Assembly (NCBI GenBank): GCA_903897855.1
Contig: CAIUDH010000076.1
Location: 1-64,000 of the forward strand
Length of the DNA stretch: 64,000 nt
Direction of reading: 5' to 3'
DNA from: an uncultured Bacteroidota bacterium
GTDB lineage: Bacteria > Bacteroidota > Bacteroidia > UKL13-3
The translations under genes and the position numbers were made by a program. Position 1 is the first letter of the stretch. Each line of letters opens with the position of its first letter. This document shows positions 1 through 7,821 of this stretch, piece by piece. The notes beneath the pieces were generated by a model. The model ran no database searches. It was not told the origin of the DNA and saw only the letters and a program-made list of their open reading frames with translations.

Positions 1-1890
1 ACTGAACCGTTTGTTTGTGGAAGTTCCAAGTATTGTATTCGTTGTCGAATCTTTATACTGATAAGAAACAATCGTGTCATTAATAAGCGGTCCAAGAAAC
101 AGTGTGGAATCGGCATTGAAATGTGTACTATCGCCGGTGCAAGCGGTATCAGCAAAAAAATCCGTTCGCACTTTGCTTTTAACAAAGAAGCTAACCTGGT
201 CGGAATCGATGCCACAGGTATCAACTACTTTCAATTTGATGGTATAGTTACCTGCAGTATATGTTTTTGGGGGAGGGTTTGCCAATATGGAAAAAGTGCC
301 ATCACCAAAGTCCCAAGAATAATGTGCATAAGGCGAAACTTTGATCGATTGATTAAACCCTGAAATGGTATAAGGCTCACAGCCATTTGCAAAAGGTTGA
401 ATTTTTGCATCAGGAGTCTCATATACTTCAACTATAGCCGATGCCGAAGTAGTATCACATGGATTGGTTATTTTACATCGCACCACATAGATTCCAGCAT
501 TATAAAAGGTATGGGTAACAATTCGTGCAGTGTCAAATCGCGCTTGACCGTGAGAGGTATCAGCAAAATCCCACTGTCGTTGTCGAAGCAAAAGATTTGT
601 TGTTACCGTATCGGTAAATGTCACTGTTAAAGGCTTGCAACCCACTCTACCGGTAAAAGTTATACCCGCTGTTGGGTTTACCGTGACATAAACGTTAAGC
701 ACGAAAGTATCTGCATGGCAGGCATTACTATCAATGAGTGTAACACGATATTTTCCCGGCTGGGCATACGTGTGCGTTTGATTTGACTTCTGAACAATCC
801 AACCTACCGTACTTCCATCTCCAAAATCCCAAAAATATAGCCTGTTTCCTGGTATACAATTCAGGTTGGAATTATTCAGGAACGTGAATGTACTTCCTAC
901 CTTTGGTAAACATTTTATGGTGTCGGCTATCCCAACAAGCGCTTCGTCTTTATCGTACAAAAATACCGATGACCAGGTAGCCGTTGAGCTTCCACAGTTA
1001 TTCTTTACGGTGAGCGTTACTGCTTTTACACACGTTCCGAGAAAAGTTCCACTTTTGTAGGTATGATAGATGGTATCGTTGTATGTGCTAGCACCAAGTG
1101 TATCACTGGTTCCGTCACCCCAATCCCAAATAAAACGAGTCGTGCCTGAAGTATTATATGAGTTATTGATAAATCTTACGGCATAAGGAATACATCCACT
1201 ATTGGTACCTACTGGTGGGCCTATGATTCCTGCAGAGGGAATGCGTTCATTATTCACAATTCCATAGATAGTATCGGTACACCCACCAGAGCTGGAAACG
1301 ATTTTTATGTTAAAAGACCCGATGCTCGCGTAGTTGTGATTGAAAAAAATATTTGGGGAAAACAGCGTGCCTGTTGAGTCGGCTGACCCATCCCCCCATA
1401 TCACTCTATAATTATACAAGGTATCTTCAACACTCAACTGTAATGTATACACCAAATTCGAACCTAGCTGAGTAATACAATTAGACCATACCGGACTGTA
1501 AGTCAATGCAAAACTTCCATCATAAATACGCGGTTTGTTTGAAGATACTGTAACTGATTGTGTTGTTGAATCTCTACATGTTGTATCATTCGGGGATTTG
1601 GCCACTAAACTTATCTGGTAGGTTCCTGGAATATACAACGTTCTAAACTTCATCTCACGCCCTACCGATGAATCGACCCGAACTCCATTTATATACCAGT
1701 AATATTTTGAAGTCGCGGTATCATTACCTGTCGAGGTATTCGTTAATGTAAGGTATCGTGGGATTCCGCAAGTGTGTGACTGCGCAATGGAGAAACTTGC
1801 TGTAACATTGGGGCACGCAGCTAAAAGATTTGTAAAAGGAAAAAAAAAGAGGACTTGAAAGAGGAGAGAAACCTTATATAAATATTGCAT
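1..1890 (-). CDS. PKD-repeat surface protein, C-terminus cut by window edge
   Basis: The reading frame is open from an ATG at 1890 to base 1 (630 codons) and continues outside the window. Residues 1-25 form a signal peptide with a long hydrophobic core. At least five PKD-type Ig-like modules follow, seen by their hallmark strands: VIWGDGS near 163, WDWGDGT near 255, FWDFGDGS near 353, a degenerate QWDFADTS near 439, and SWDFGDGT near 525. Paired cysteines recur once or twice per module. Such proteins in Bacteroidota usually end in a T9SS sorting tail (often type B) and are surface-exposed or linked to adhesion and gliding; the tail itself is not visible here. The family is sure, the function is not. 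No strong Shine-Dalgarno precedes the start. Confidence 0.85.
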   Translation of the reverse strand, partial: MQYLYKVSLLFQVLFFFPFTNLLAACPNVTASFSIAQSHTCGIPRYLTLTNTSTGNDTATSKYYWYINGVRVDSSVGREMKFRTLYIPGTYQISLVAKSPNDTTCRDSTTQSVTVSSNKPRIYDGSFALTYSPVWSNCITQLGSNLVYTLQLSVEDTLYNYRVIWGDGSADSTGTLFSPNIFFNHNYASIGSFNIKIVSSSGGCTDTIYGIVNNERIPSAGIIGPPVGTNSGCIPYAVRFINNSYNTSGTTRFIWDWGDGTSDTLGASTYNDTIYHTYKSGTFLGTCVKAVTLTVKNNCGSSTATWSSVFLYDKDEALVGIADTIKCLPKVGSTFTFLNNSNLNCIPGNRLYFWDFGDGSTVGWIVQKSNQTHTYAQPGKYRVTLIDSNACHADTFVLNVYVTVNPTAGITFTGRVGCKPLTVTFTDTVTTNLLLRQRQWDFADTSHGQARFDTARIVTHTFYNAGIYVVRCKITNPCDTTSASAIVEVYETPDAKIQPFANGCEPYTISGFNQSIKVSPYAHYSWDFGDGTFSILANPPPKTYTAGNYTIKLKVVDTCGIDSDQVSFFVKSKVRTDFFADTACTGDSTHFNADSTLFLGPLINDTIVSYQYKDSTTNTILGTSTNKRFS

Positions 1891-1930
1891 TCTTGCTACT
1901 TCAAAAGTATTGTCGAACATTTAAAGCATA

Positions 1931-1938
1931 CAAAAGTA
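1931..1938 (-). promoter_or_regulatory. Candidate -7 element (TACTTTTG) of the PKD gene
   Basis: On the minus strand TACTTTTG fits the Bacteroidota -7 consensus TAnnTTTG and lies 40 nt upstream of the ATG at 1890. No -33 TTG is found at the expected 19-20 nt spacing, so support is only moderate. Confidence 0.35.
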
Positions 1939-1982
1939 TAACAATTAAATTTGTTAATAGTGTTAAAATTTGTATCCAACAG

Positions 1983-2627
1983 CTATTTTTTTATTGCACA
2001 ATAAATTCCGTCTCTCACGGGCAGTAATAATTTCTCTATTCTGCTATCATCGGCAATAAACTTATTAAAATTCATGAGTGCAATTGTATCTTTATCATTA
2101 TCAGGTATATAAGTAGTCGTTACTTTGCCACTCCAAAGTACATTATCAGCCATAATAACACCCCCAGGGCGCACCTTGTCAATTACCATTTTATAATAAT
2201 TGAGGTAGTTTTGTTTGTCAGCATCAATGAAGACCAAATCCCACAAACGGTTTATTGAAGGAATTAAATCGAGAGCATTCCCAGTATGTTTTACGATTTT
2301 TGAGGCATACTCCGACCGAATAAAATACCGAACTGCCATTTCATGTAGTTCTTCATTATTGTCGATGGTATGTAATTCGCCAGACTGAGTAAGGCCTTCC
2401 GCCAGGCAAAGTGCGGAGTATCCTGTGTAAGTACCGATCTCCAAAATAAAATTAGGCCGGAGCAGCTTACTAATAAAACTCAATGTTCTACCCTGAAGAT
2501 TACCACTAAGCATACGTGGCATCAGGACATTCAGATTGGTTTCCCTACTCAACTCCTGAAGCAGTGTTGGCTCTTTCTCTGTATGAGAATCTACATATCG
2601 TTCAATTTCAGCGGGTAAGAAATTCAT
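1983..2627 (-). CDS. Class I SAM-dependent O-methyltransferase (catechol/caffeoyl-CoA OMT family)
   Basis: A 214-residue protein of the small divalent-cation-dependent O-methyltransferase family (methyltransf_3). Motif I EIGTYTGYSAL lies near residues 62-72. The metal and substrate motif FIDADKQNYLNYY is near 134, followed by PGGVIMADNVLWSGKV, in which D and N are family metal ligands. The length matches bacterial family members. It would methylate a small catechol-like or other hydroxylated substrate in the cytoplasm; the substrate cannot be told from sequence. Its ATG overlaps the stop of the upstream GNAT gene by 4 nt, so the two are co-translated. Confidence 0.9.
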   Translation of the reverse strand: MNFLPAEIERYVDSHTEKEPTLLQELSRETNLNVLMPRMLSGNLQGRTLSFISKLLRPNFILEIGTYTGYSALCLAEGLTQSGELHTIDNNEELHEMAVRYFIRSEYASKIVKHTGNALDLIPSINRLWDLVFIDADKQNYLNYYKMVIDKVRPGGVIMADNVLWSGKVTTTYIPDNDKDTIALMNFNKFIADDSRIEKLLLPVRDGIYCAIKK

Positions 2628-3052
2628 GATTTGCTCACATACTCCATTTTGAAGTGAGGGATGCTCGCTTCGTAAAAAATTTCTCCTTTTTTTTGGAAAC
2701 CAAATTTCTCATAAAGAGGCATGGCGTGGAGCTGTGCATGGAGATATACCTTTTTATGAGGTTGAAGTAAAACCTCATCCAGAATGGTTTCCACCAGTGC
2801 TGAAGCGACGCCACGTTTCCTATATTCTTCAAGCACCGCAAACCTTTCCAACTTAACACCATAATCAGTAATTCGCCAGCGGGCAGTTCCAGCAGAGGCC
2901 CCATTGACCGTTGCCAAATAATGGATACTTATTTCATCGTCCTCATACTCTTCTTCCTCTGGGCATTGTTGCTCGATCACAAAAACCTGCTTTCGAATTG
3001 CAAAAGCATCTTCTAAATCGACCATATTATTAATCTTGTTTACACGTATCAT
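2624..3052 (-). CDS. GNAT family N-acetyltransferase
   Basis: A 142-residue GNAT protein resembling the ElaA/YjcF-type group. The acetyl-CoA pyrophosphate-binding motif A (RKRGVASAL) is near residues 79-87 after the LERFAVLEEY strand. The C-terminal LYEKFGFQKKGEIFYEASIPH strand and loop are typical of the group. The acceptor is unknown. It is the first gene of a two-gene operon with the O-methyltransferase (4-nt overlap). A TAGATTTG element lies 20 nt upstream of the start. Confidence 0.88.
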   Translation of the reverse strand: MIRVNKINNMVDLEDAFAIRKQVFVIEQQCPEEEEYEDDEISIHYLATVNGASAGTARWRITDYGVKLERFAVLEEYRKRGVASALVETILDEVLLQPHKKVYLHAQLHAMPLYEKFGFQKKGEIFYEASIPHFKMEYVSKS

Positions 3053-3072
3053 TGAACATCTGTTTGTTGTAA

Positions 3073-3080
3073 CAAATCTA
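3073..3080 (-). promoter_or_regulatory. Candidate -7 element (TAGATTTG) of the GNAT/O-methyltransferase operon
   Basis: A minus-strand match to TAnnTTTG, 20 nt before the ATG at 3052. There is no clear -33 TTG at normal spacing. Confidence 0.4.
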
Positions 3081-3257
3081 AACAGACTTACATTTTAATA
3101 AAAAGGCATATTTTCTACATATTTCGTGGTTAATTTGAATAGTGTATAGTAAAGTTGGAAAGATTTTAGCATGGATCAAGCTGAGTATATCAACCTCACC
3201 GCTCCCACCTCAATCAATTCAACAGAATAATCTCTATAGTAAGTGTTATTAAATAAA

Positions 3258-3290
3258 TTGTATTAATCCTTTATCTTTTTTTTATTTTTG
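3258..3290 (+). promoter_or_regulatory. Candidate pckA promoter
   Basis: TTG at 3258-3260 and TATTTTTG at 3283-3290 match the Bacteroidota -33 and TAnnTTTG -7 elements, with a slightly long 22-nt spacer. The predicted transcript start is about 20-25 nt before the pckA ATG. Confidence 0.5.
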
Positions 3291-3316
3291 CACTCTAATC
3301 TAAATTCATAATAACA

Positions 3317-4915
3317 ATGAATACTTCTCAAATCATTGAAAAAATCACCAAGGCTTGTGATCGTGTACTTCAAAACCTAACTCCGGCTCAATTAGTAGAA
3401 CACATCTTAAGTCGAGGCGAGGGCTCACTTACCAGTACAGGAGCTGTTGCCGGTGATACCGGTGAATTTACAGGCCGATCGCCGAAAGATAAATTCACCG
3501 TAAAAGATAGTATCACCGAAAATACTGTGAACTGGGGTGATATAAATATCCCACTAAGTACTGAAAAGTTTGATGCCCTTTTTAATAAAATGCTTGCTTA
3601 TATGCAAGGCAAGGAAATCTATGCACGCGATGCCAAAGCATGCGCAGATCCAAAATACAGCATCAATATCAAGGTATTTACCGAACGGCCTTTTCATAAT
3701 CTATTTGCTAACAACCTCTTTATACGTCCAACGCAAGAAGAATGTAAAACGATGGTTCACGATTGGGTAATCTATAACATACCTTCTTTTATGGCAGATG
3801 GAGCTGCTGATGGAATTCGTCAACATAATTTTGCGGCTATCGATTTTACAAAGAAAATGATTCTTATTGGAGGTACAGGATATACCGGTGAAATTAAAAA
3901 AGGGATATTTACCGTTCTAAATTATATCCTTCCTCAAGATAAAAATGTTTTAAGTATGCATTGTAGTGCAAATATTGGTGCCGATGGGGATACGGCTATA
4001 TTCTTTGGACTCAGTGGCACTGGTAAAACGACCCTGAGCGCCGATCCCAATCGCCCATTGATTGGTGACGACGAACATGGATGGGCACCTGACAACACGA
4101 TCTTTAATTTCGAGGGTGGCTGTTATGCTAAATGTATCGACCTAACAGAAGAGAAAGAACCTGAGATTTTTCATGCCATTCAAGAAGGAGCATTAGTTGA
4201 GAATATTGAGTTTTTCCCTGGCACCAATGAAGTAGACTATACTAACATCTCAAAAACAGAGAATACTCGCTGTGCTTATCCATTAGAAAACTTAAAAAAC
4301 TTTGTGAGCCCTTCGGTTGGAAAAAACCCAAAAAATATTTTCTTCCTCACTGCCGATGCCTTCGGTGTGCTCCCCCCCATAAGCAAATTAAATGTGGAGC
4401 AAGCCATGTACTATTTTATTAGTGGCTATACGGCTAAAGTAGCAGGTACAGAAGCGGGAGTGACCGAACCTCAAGCTACCTTTAGTGCCTGTTTTGGCAG
4501 AGCTTTCTTGCCATTACATCCTGGGAAATACGCTAAGTTGCTAGGTGAAAACTTAAAGAATAACCCCCAAATCAATGTGTATTTAATTAACACAGGCTGG
4601 AGTGGTGGTGCCTATGGTACGGGTTCACGCATGAAGTTGAGTTTTACCCGCGCTATGATTACTGCAGCCTTAAACGGGCAACTCGACAATGTGAATTATG
4701 AGGCCCATCCTATTTTTGGAGTTCAAATGCCTTTAAGCTGCCCCAATGTTCCAACTGAAATACTTAACCCTCGCAATACATGGTCCGATAAGGCGCAGTA
4801 TGATGCGAAGGCTAATGATTTGGCGAAACGTTTCATTGATAATTTTACAAAGTATGCCGATGGCGTTACCGCTGATATCTTAGCTGCTGCCCCAAGAGTT
4901 GTAGCCGCTCAATAG
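3317..4915 (+). CDS. pckA: Phosphoenolpyruvate carboxykinase (ATP)
   Basis: Interconverts oxaloacetate plus ATP with PEP, CO2 and ADP: the first gluconeogenic step or, in some anaerobes, an anaplerotic one. The 532 residues are the normal length of the ATP-type enzyme. Visible motifs are FTGRSPKDKF near 51 (substrate binding), GTGYTGEIKKG near 186 (catalytic Lys region), the P-loop GLSGTGKTT at 231-239, the metal-binding DDEHGW at 251-256, NFEGGCYAK near 264 (kinase-2 region), and ENTRCAYPL near 315. The start is supported by an upstream promoter and by the family's N-terminal alignment. It is monocistronic and ends in a strong hairpin shared with the convergent pspC gene. Confidence 0.98.
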   Translation: MNTSQIIEKITKACDRVLQNLTPAQLVEHILSRGEGSLTSTGAVAGDTGEFTGRSPKDKFTVKDSITENTVNWGDINIPLSTEKFDALFNKMLAYMQGKEIYARDAKACADPKYSINIKVFTERPFHNLFANNLFIRPTQEECKTMVHDWVIYNIPSFMADGAADGIRQHNFAAIDFTKKMILIGGTGYTGEIKKGIFTVLNYILPQDKNVLSMHCSANIGADGDTAIFFGLSGTGKTTLSADPNRPLIGDDEHGWAPDNTIFNFEGGCYAKCIDLTEEKEPEIFHAIQEGALVENIEFFPGTNEVDYTNISKTENTRCAYPLENLKNFVSPSVGKNPKNIFFLTADAFGVLPPISKLNVEQAMYYFISGYTAKVAGTEAGVTEPQATFSACFGRAFLPLHPGKYAKLLGENLKNNPQINVYLINTGWSGGAYGTGSRMKLSFTRAMITAALNGQLDNVNYEAHPIFGVQMPLSCPNVPTEILNPRNTWSDKAQYDAKANDLAKRFIDNFTKYADGVTADILAAAPRVVAAQ

Positions 4916-4924
4916 CGACCCATA

Positions 4925-4969
4925 TTAAGCACAAAATGCGCAAATTAACTTTGCGCATTTTGTGCTTAA
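4925..4969. terminator. Perfect 20-bp hairpin between convergent genes (bidirectional terminator)
   Basis: Arms at 4925-4944 and 4950-4969 are exact reverse complements around a 5-nt loop. It sits 9 nt after the pckA stop and 27 nt before the end of the convergent pspC gene. There is no classical U-run on either side, so release may depend on stem strength alone, or the structure may protect 3' ends. Confidence 0.75.
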
Positions 4970-4996
4970 ATTTAGTGTTCAATACGTTATCAGAAT

Positions 4997-7246
4997 TTAT
5001 TCCATTCTTTCAATACTACTCGCACCGCTATTTTTTATAATAAGGTTTTTAGCGGTTCCTTTATATTTTATAGTAGAAGCCCCGCTTGCTTCTGCTTCTA
5101 GTTTTTCAATACAATTCACTTCAGCAAAACTAGCCCCAGAAACATCCAATGTAACATTTCGAATCGGCACCTCAGAGGCGTAAATTTTTGATGCTCCGTT
5201 AATTTCCGCCTTGCAGTTTGCAATCTTGCCATCGAGCACTAAATTTGTGGCGCCGCCCATTTCGATGTTAAGGTTTTGAATCTCGAAATTTGCTTTGCAA
5301 GAAGATGCCCCGCTCAATTCGAGCTCCAGCGCTTCTTCTCTAAACCCTTCCACAAAAGCGTCCACGCTTCCAGAAACTTTTAATTCAGTGATAGAAGGTA
5401 TGATTAAAATCACATCGATAGACCTTTGGTGAGATAATATAAAATTCCATCGCCTGTTATCTGAAATATGTATCTGATCCCCCTCAAAATCAATTTCTAA
5501 GTCATCCGTATTATCGGTGCCACGGGCCCTGATAGAATATTCATTTCCCTGTATTACCTTCAAGTTTATAGAGGATGAAACATCAACCTTATCGTATTGA
5601 TGGCCAAATACAGGAATATTAAGTGGATACATTGAAAGATCAATATTTCCTGAGCCATAGGATTGGGCACAATCGTCACATACAATCCCATTTTTTGTGA
5701 CTGAATAGGTACTACCGGGATGGGCATAGATATCTCCATTATTAGAATTGATTTTAATATTAGAATATAAACCTCCATCGAGAGTGAATTTTGCCCCTAG
5801 AGGTATTTCTAAGGTATATAAAAGTTCCTGTTTTCGATAAACCTGATTGTTTAAGAGTGTGAAAGTAAAAGGCAAACTAATTATGCTATCTTTCACAGAT
5901 GACAATGCTAAGATACTGGCTGCATTGAGGCGAGCGTATTCTCCGCTCTGCCCTCTTGCCCTCTTCATCGCTATCAATTTACCATTCTTACCTTCACTTG
6001 CTACCACCACAATGCGTATATCTGAAATTTTGAGTGTATCGCCCACCATATCTCCCCACCTAAAACCAGAATAAGAATTCAAATGAGTTTCAGTTGTCAA
6101 ATTCCGAAGATAAAAATGCTGTATCGTACTATCGAGCTGGTATTGATTTTCAATCGTTTGAGAAGTTGCAAAATAGGAGGTCACCTTCACAACAACAAAA
6201 ATCCCTAGCACAAAAGCTGCGATGGTTACTAAAATTGTCGAAGTTCGGAAAATCACATTTGTTTTATGTCTTAATTTGTTTTTCGAAAGAAAATGTGCAA
6301 AAGAGAGAAAGAATAGTCCTATCCCTAAAGCACCAAGAAAGAAGGTAGTCTGCGCCAACAAATAATCTTGCTTGTTTTCAAAAAAGCGAAAAATATTTAT
6401 TCCCTCGAAAAATGGATTCGAATGGTAAATTAGATTTCCTGTAAGTGAGGAAATCGCAATGACGAGTGCGATGATTCCAAAAAATGTAAAGAAAGCTTTT
6501 GCCACTTTCCTTATTACATTAAGGACGCCCAATACTATCACACTTGCAAAATCGGCAAGTTTACGTGCGAAACTCGTAGCTTTCACCTGAAAGTCTTTGC
6601 TCTCAAGTGTGTCTTTCACTTTGTTAAACTCCGTTTGTACTGATTTTTGAATGTTATCGATATTTATTTGCACTTTCCTCATTTGCAATTTTTCGGCAGT
6701 TGTTTTTGCCTCAGGTATAATAATCCAAAGAATGATATAGACCAACACTGGTGAGAAGCCAAAGAAAAGAACTTTTAATACCGTGATTGATACGATGACA
6801 AAAAACAATCGAATCCAGAGAGGATCTATTTTAAAGTAATGTCCTAGGCCACTGCAAACTCCGCCTACTATTCGAGCTTCGGGGTCGCGATAAATACGGC
6901 TACGTTGATGTTCGCCAGAAGCATTAAATGACGCCCCTTGATCATCTCCTTGAGTCTTGTCTTCAGGATTGACCGTTTCTTCTTCATTGACAAAATCCTT
7001 GGGTGAACCCATCGAAGTTGTTACTTCATTCACGTCTTCAATGTTTATTGCGGCCTTATTCGGAGTGATTTTTGAGCGCAGAATCTCTGCAATACGATTC
7101 TCAATATCTGTAATAATTTCATTCCCTTCAGGCTTACTACGGAAATGATTCTTCAGTTCAATTAAATAGCTATTTAATTTTTCAAAGGCACTTTCCTCTA
7201 TCTGAAAAATGCTTCCTCCAATGTTTATGCTGATTACTTTGTTCAT
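4997..7246 (-). CDS. PspC-domain membrane protein with C-terminal GIN (DUF2807) beta-helix
   Basis: 749 residues in four parts. Residues 1-90 are a soluble N-terminal segment common to Bacteroidota PspC proteins. A PspC domain spans about 116-178, with the VGGVCSGLG motif and a membrane segment. Three further membrane stretches lie near 234-272, 298-320 and 332-355. A long C-terminal region ends, over the last ~110 residues, in repeated SGAS/GGAT/NGAS motifs about every 20 residues, typical of GIN/DUF2807 right-handed beta-helices. The helix part probably faces the periplasm. PspC family members sense or counter envelope stress; the function of this fusion is unproven. It lies 33 nt downstream of a padR gene and is probably repressed by it. 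Confidence 0.9.
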   Translation of the reverse strand: MNKVISINIGGSIFQIEESAFEKLNSYLIELKNHFRSKPEGNEIITDIENRIAEILRSKITPNKAAINIEDVNEVTTSMGSPKDFVNEEETVNPEDKTQGDDQGASFNASGEHQRSRIYRDPEARIVGGVCSGLGHYFKIDPLWIRLFFVIVSITVLKVLFFGFSPVLVYIILWIIIPEAKTTAEKLQMRKVQINIDNIQKSVQTEFNKVKDTLESKDFQVKATSFARKLADFASVIVLGVLNVIRKVAKAFFTFFGIIALVIAISSLTGNLIYHSNPFFEGINIFRFFENKQDYLLAQTTFFLGALGIGLFFLSFAHFLSKNKLRHKTNVIFRTSTILVTIAAFVLGIFVVVKVTSYFATSQTIENQYQLDSTIQHFYLRNLTTETHLNSYSGFRWGDMVGDTLKISDIRIVVVASEGKNGKLIAMKRARGQSGEYARLNAASILALSSVKDSIISLPFTFTLLNNQVYRKQELLYTLEIPLGAKFTLDGGLYSNIKINSNNGDIYAHPGSTYSVTKNGIVCDDCAQSYGSGNIDLSMYPLNIPVFGHQYDKVDVSSSINLKVIQGNEYSIRARGTDNTDDLEIDFEGDQIHISDNRRWNFILSHQRSIDVILIIPSITELKVSGSVDAFVEGFREEALELELSGASSCKANFEIQNLNIEMGGATNLVLDGKIANCKAEINGASKIYASEVPIRNVTLDVSGASFAEVNCIEKLEAEASGASTIKYKGTAKNLIIKNSGASSIERME

Positions 7247-7279
7247 GATTTGTTAATTTTCTTGATTATATATTCTTGT

Positions 7280-7606
7280 TTATCGTTGGGTCGCTTTTTG
7301 TACACTATTTAATAGTTCATCCCAGGTGGCATCGAGGGCTTTTAAGAAGGTAGTTCCTGCTTTGGTGAGGGTATAATATTTCCTTGGTGGACCCATGGTA
7401 CTCTCCTGCCAGGAATAGTCGAGCAGTCCATCATTTTTTAGGCGAGTGAGCAGCGGGTAAAGCGTCCCTTCCACTACAATTAATTTAGCCTGTTTCAACA
7501 CATCCAAAATATCCGATGCATAAATTTCATTACGAGATATAATAGAGAGTATACAATACTCCAATATACCTTTTCGCATTTGCGCTTTTGAATTTTCTAT
7601 ATCCAT
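7280..7606 (-). CDS. PadR-family transcriptional repressor
   Basis: A 108-residue winged-helix regulator of the short PadR-s2 type. The recognition region is GTLYPLLTRLKNDGLL near residues 47-62, and the wing is GPPRKYYTLTKAG near 72-84. The protein lacks the long C-terminal dimerisation domain of classical PadR. It is the first gene of an operon with the PspC/GIN protein, an arrangement common in Bacteroidota and suggesting ligand- or envelope-controlled repression of the pair. Inverted repeats with the shared core ATACATAGTA lie at its start codon and about 100 nt upstream, fitting autoregulation. Confidence 0.93.
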   Translation of the reverse strand: MDIENSKAQMRKGILEYCILSIISRNEIYASDILDVLKQAKLIVVEGTLYPLLTRLKNDGLLDYSWQESTMGPPRKYYTLTKAGTTFLKALDATWDELLNSVQKATQR

Positions 7607-7613
7607 AACATAC

Positions 7614-7623
7614 TACTATGTAT
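7614..7623 (-). promoter_or_regulatory. Candidate PadR half-site at the padR start
   Basis: The minus strand reads ATACATAGTA, the same 10-mer found on the plus strand at 7710-7719 inside the larger inverted repeat. It lies 8-17 nt upstream of the padR ATG, where binding would block initiation. Confidence 0.4.
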
Positions 7624-7678
7624 TACATTGTTGTCAAATAAAATACTTCTACTTCTAAACTAATTATTTAATAGGCTT

Positions 7679-7686
7679 CAAAGATA
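7679..7686 (-). promoter_or_regulatory. Candidate -7 element (TATCTTTG) of padR-pspC
   Basis: A minus-strand TAnnTTTG match 73 nt upstream of padR. Its -33 region falls inside the inverted repeat at 7691-7729, as expected if that repeat is the operator. A second overlapping match, TATTTTTG at 7690-7697, also lies within the repeat. Confidence 0.4.
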
Positions 7687-7690
7687 AAAC

Positions 7691-7729
7691 AAAAATATAG
7701 TACTTTGCTATACATAGTACTATATTTTT
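7691..7729. promoter_or_regulatory. 14-bp inverted repeat, likely PadR operator
   Basis: Arms at 7691-7704 and 7716-7729 are exact reverse complements around an 11-nt spacer. PadR-family operators are typically AT-rich dyads with ATAC/GTAT-type half-sites. The repeat lies in the divergent region between padR and the glycosyltransferase gene at 7822, and could affect both. Confidence 0.55.
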
Positions 7730-7786
7730 CATAAGTTGTTGAAAAGCAGTGAAATAAATTTCAACTTAAAACAAAATATCGAGTCA

Positions 7787-7816
7787 TTGATGGCATCCAA
7801 CTGAAGCCTATATTTG
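7787..7816 (+). promoter_or_regulatory. Promoter of the GT4 gene, ending 5 nt before its ATG
   Basis: TTG at 7787-7789 and TATATTTG at 7809-7816, with 19 nt between them, match the Bacteroidota consensus very well. Transcription should begin at about 7820-7822, that is, at the ATG itself, giving a leaderless or nearly leaderless mRNA. Confidence 0.6.
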
Positions 7817-7821
7817 CATTC

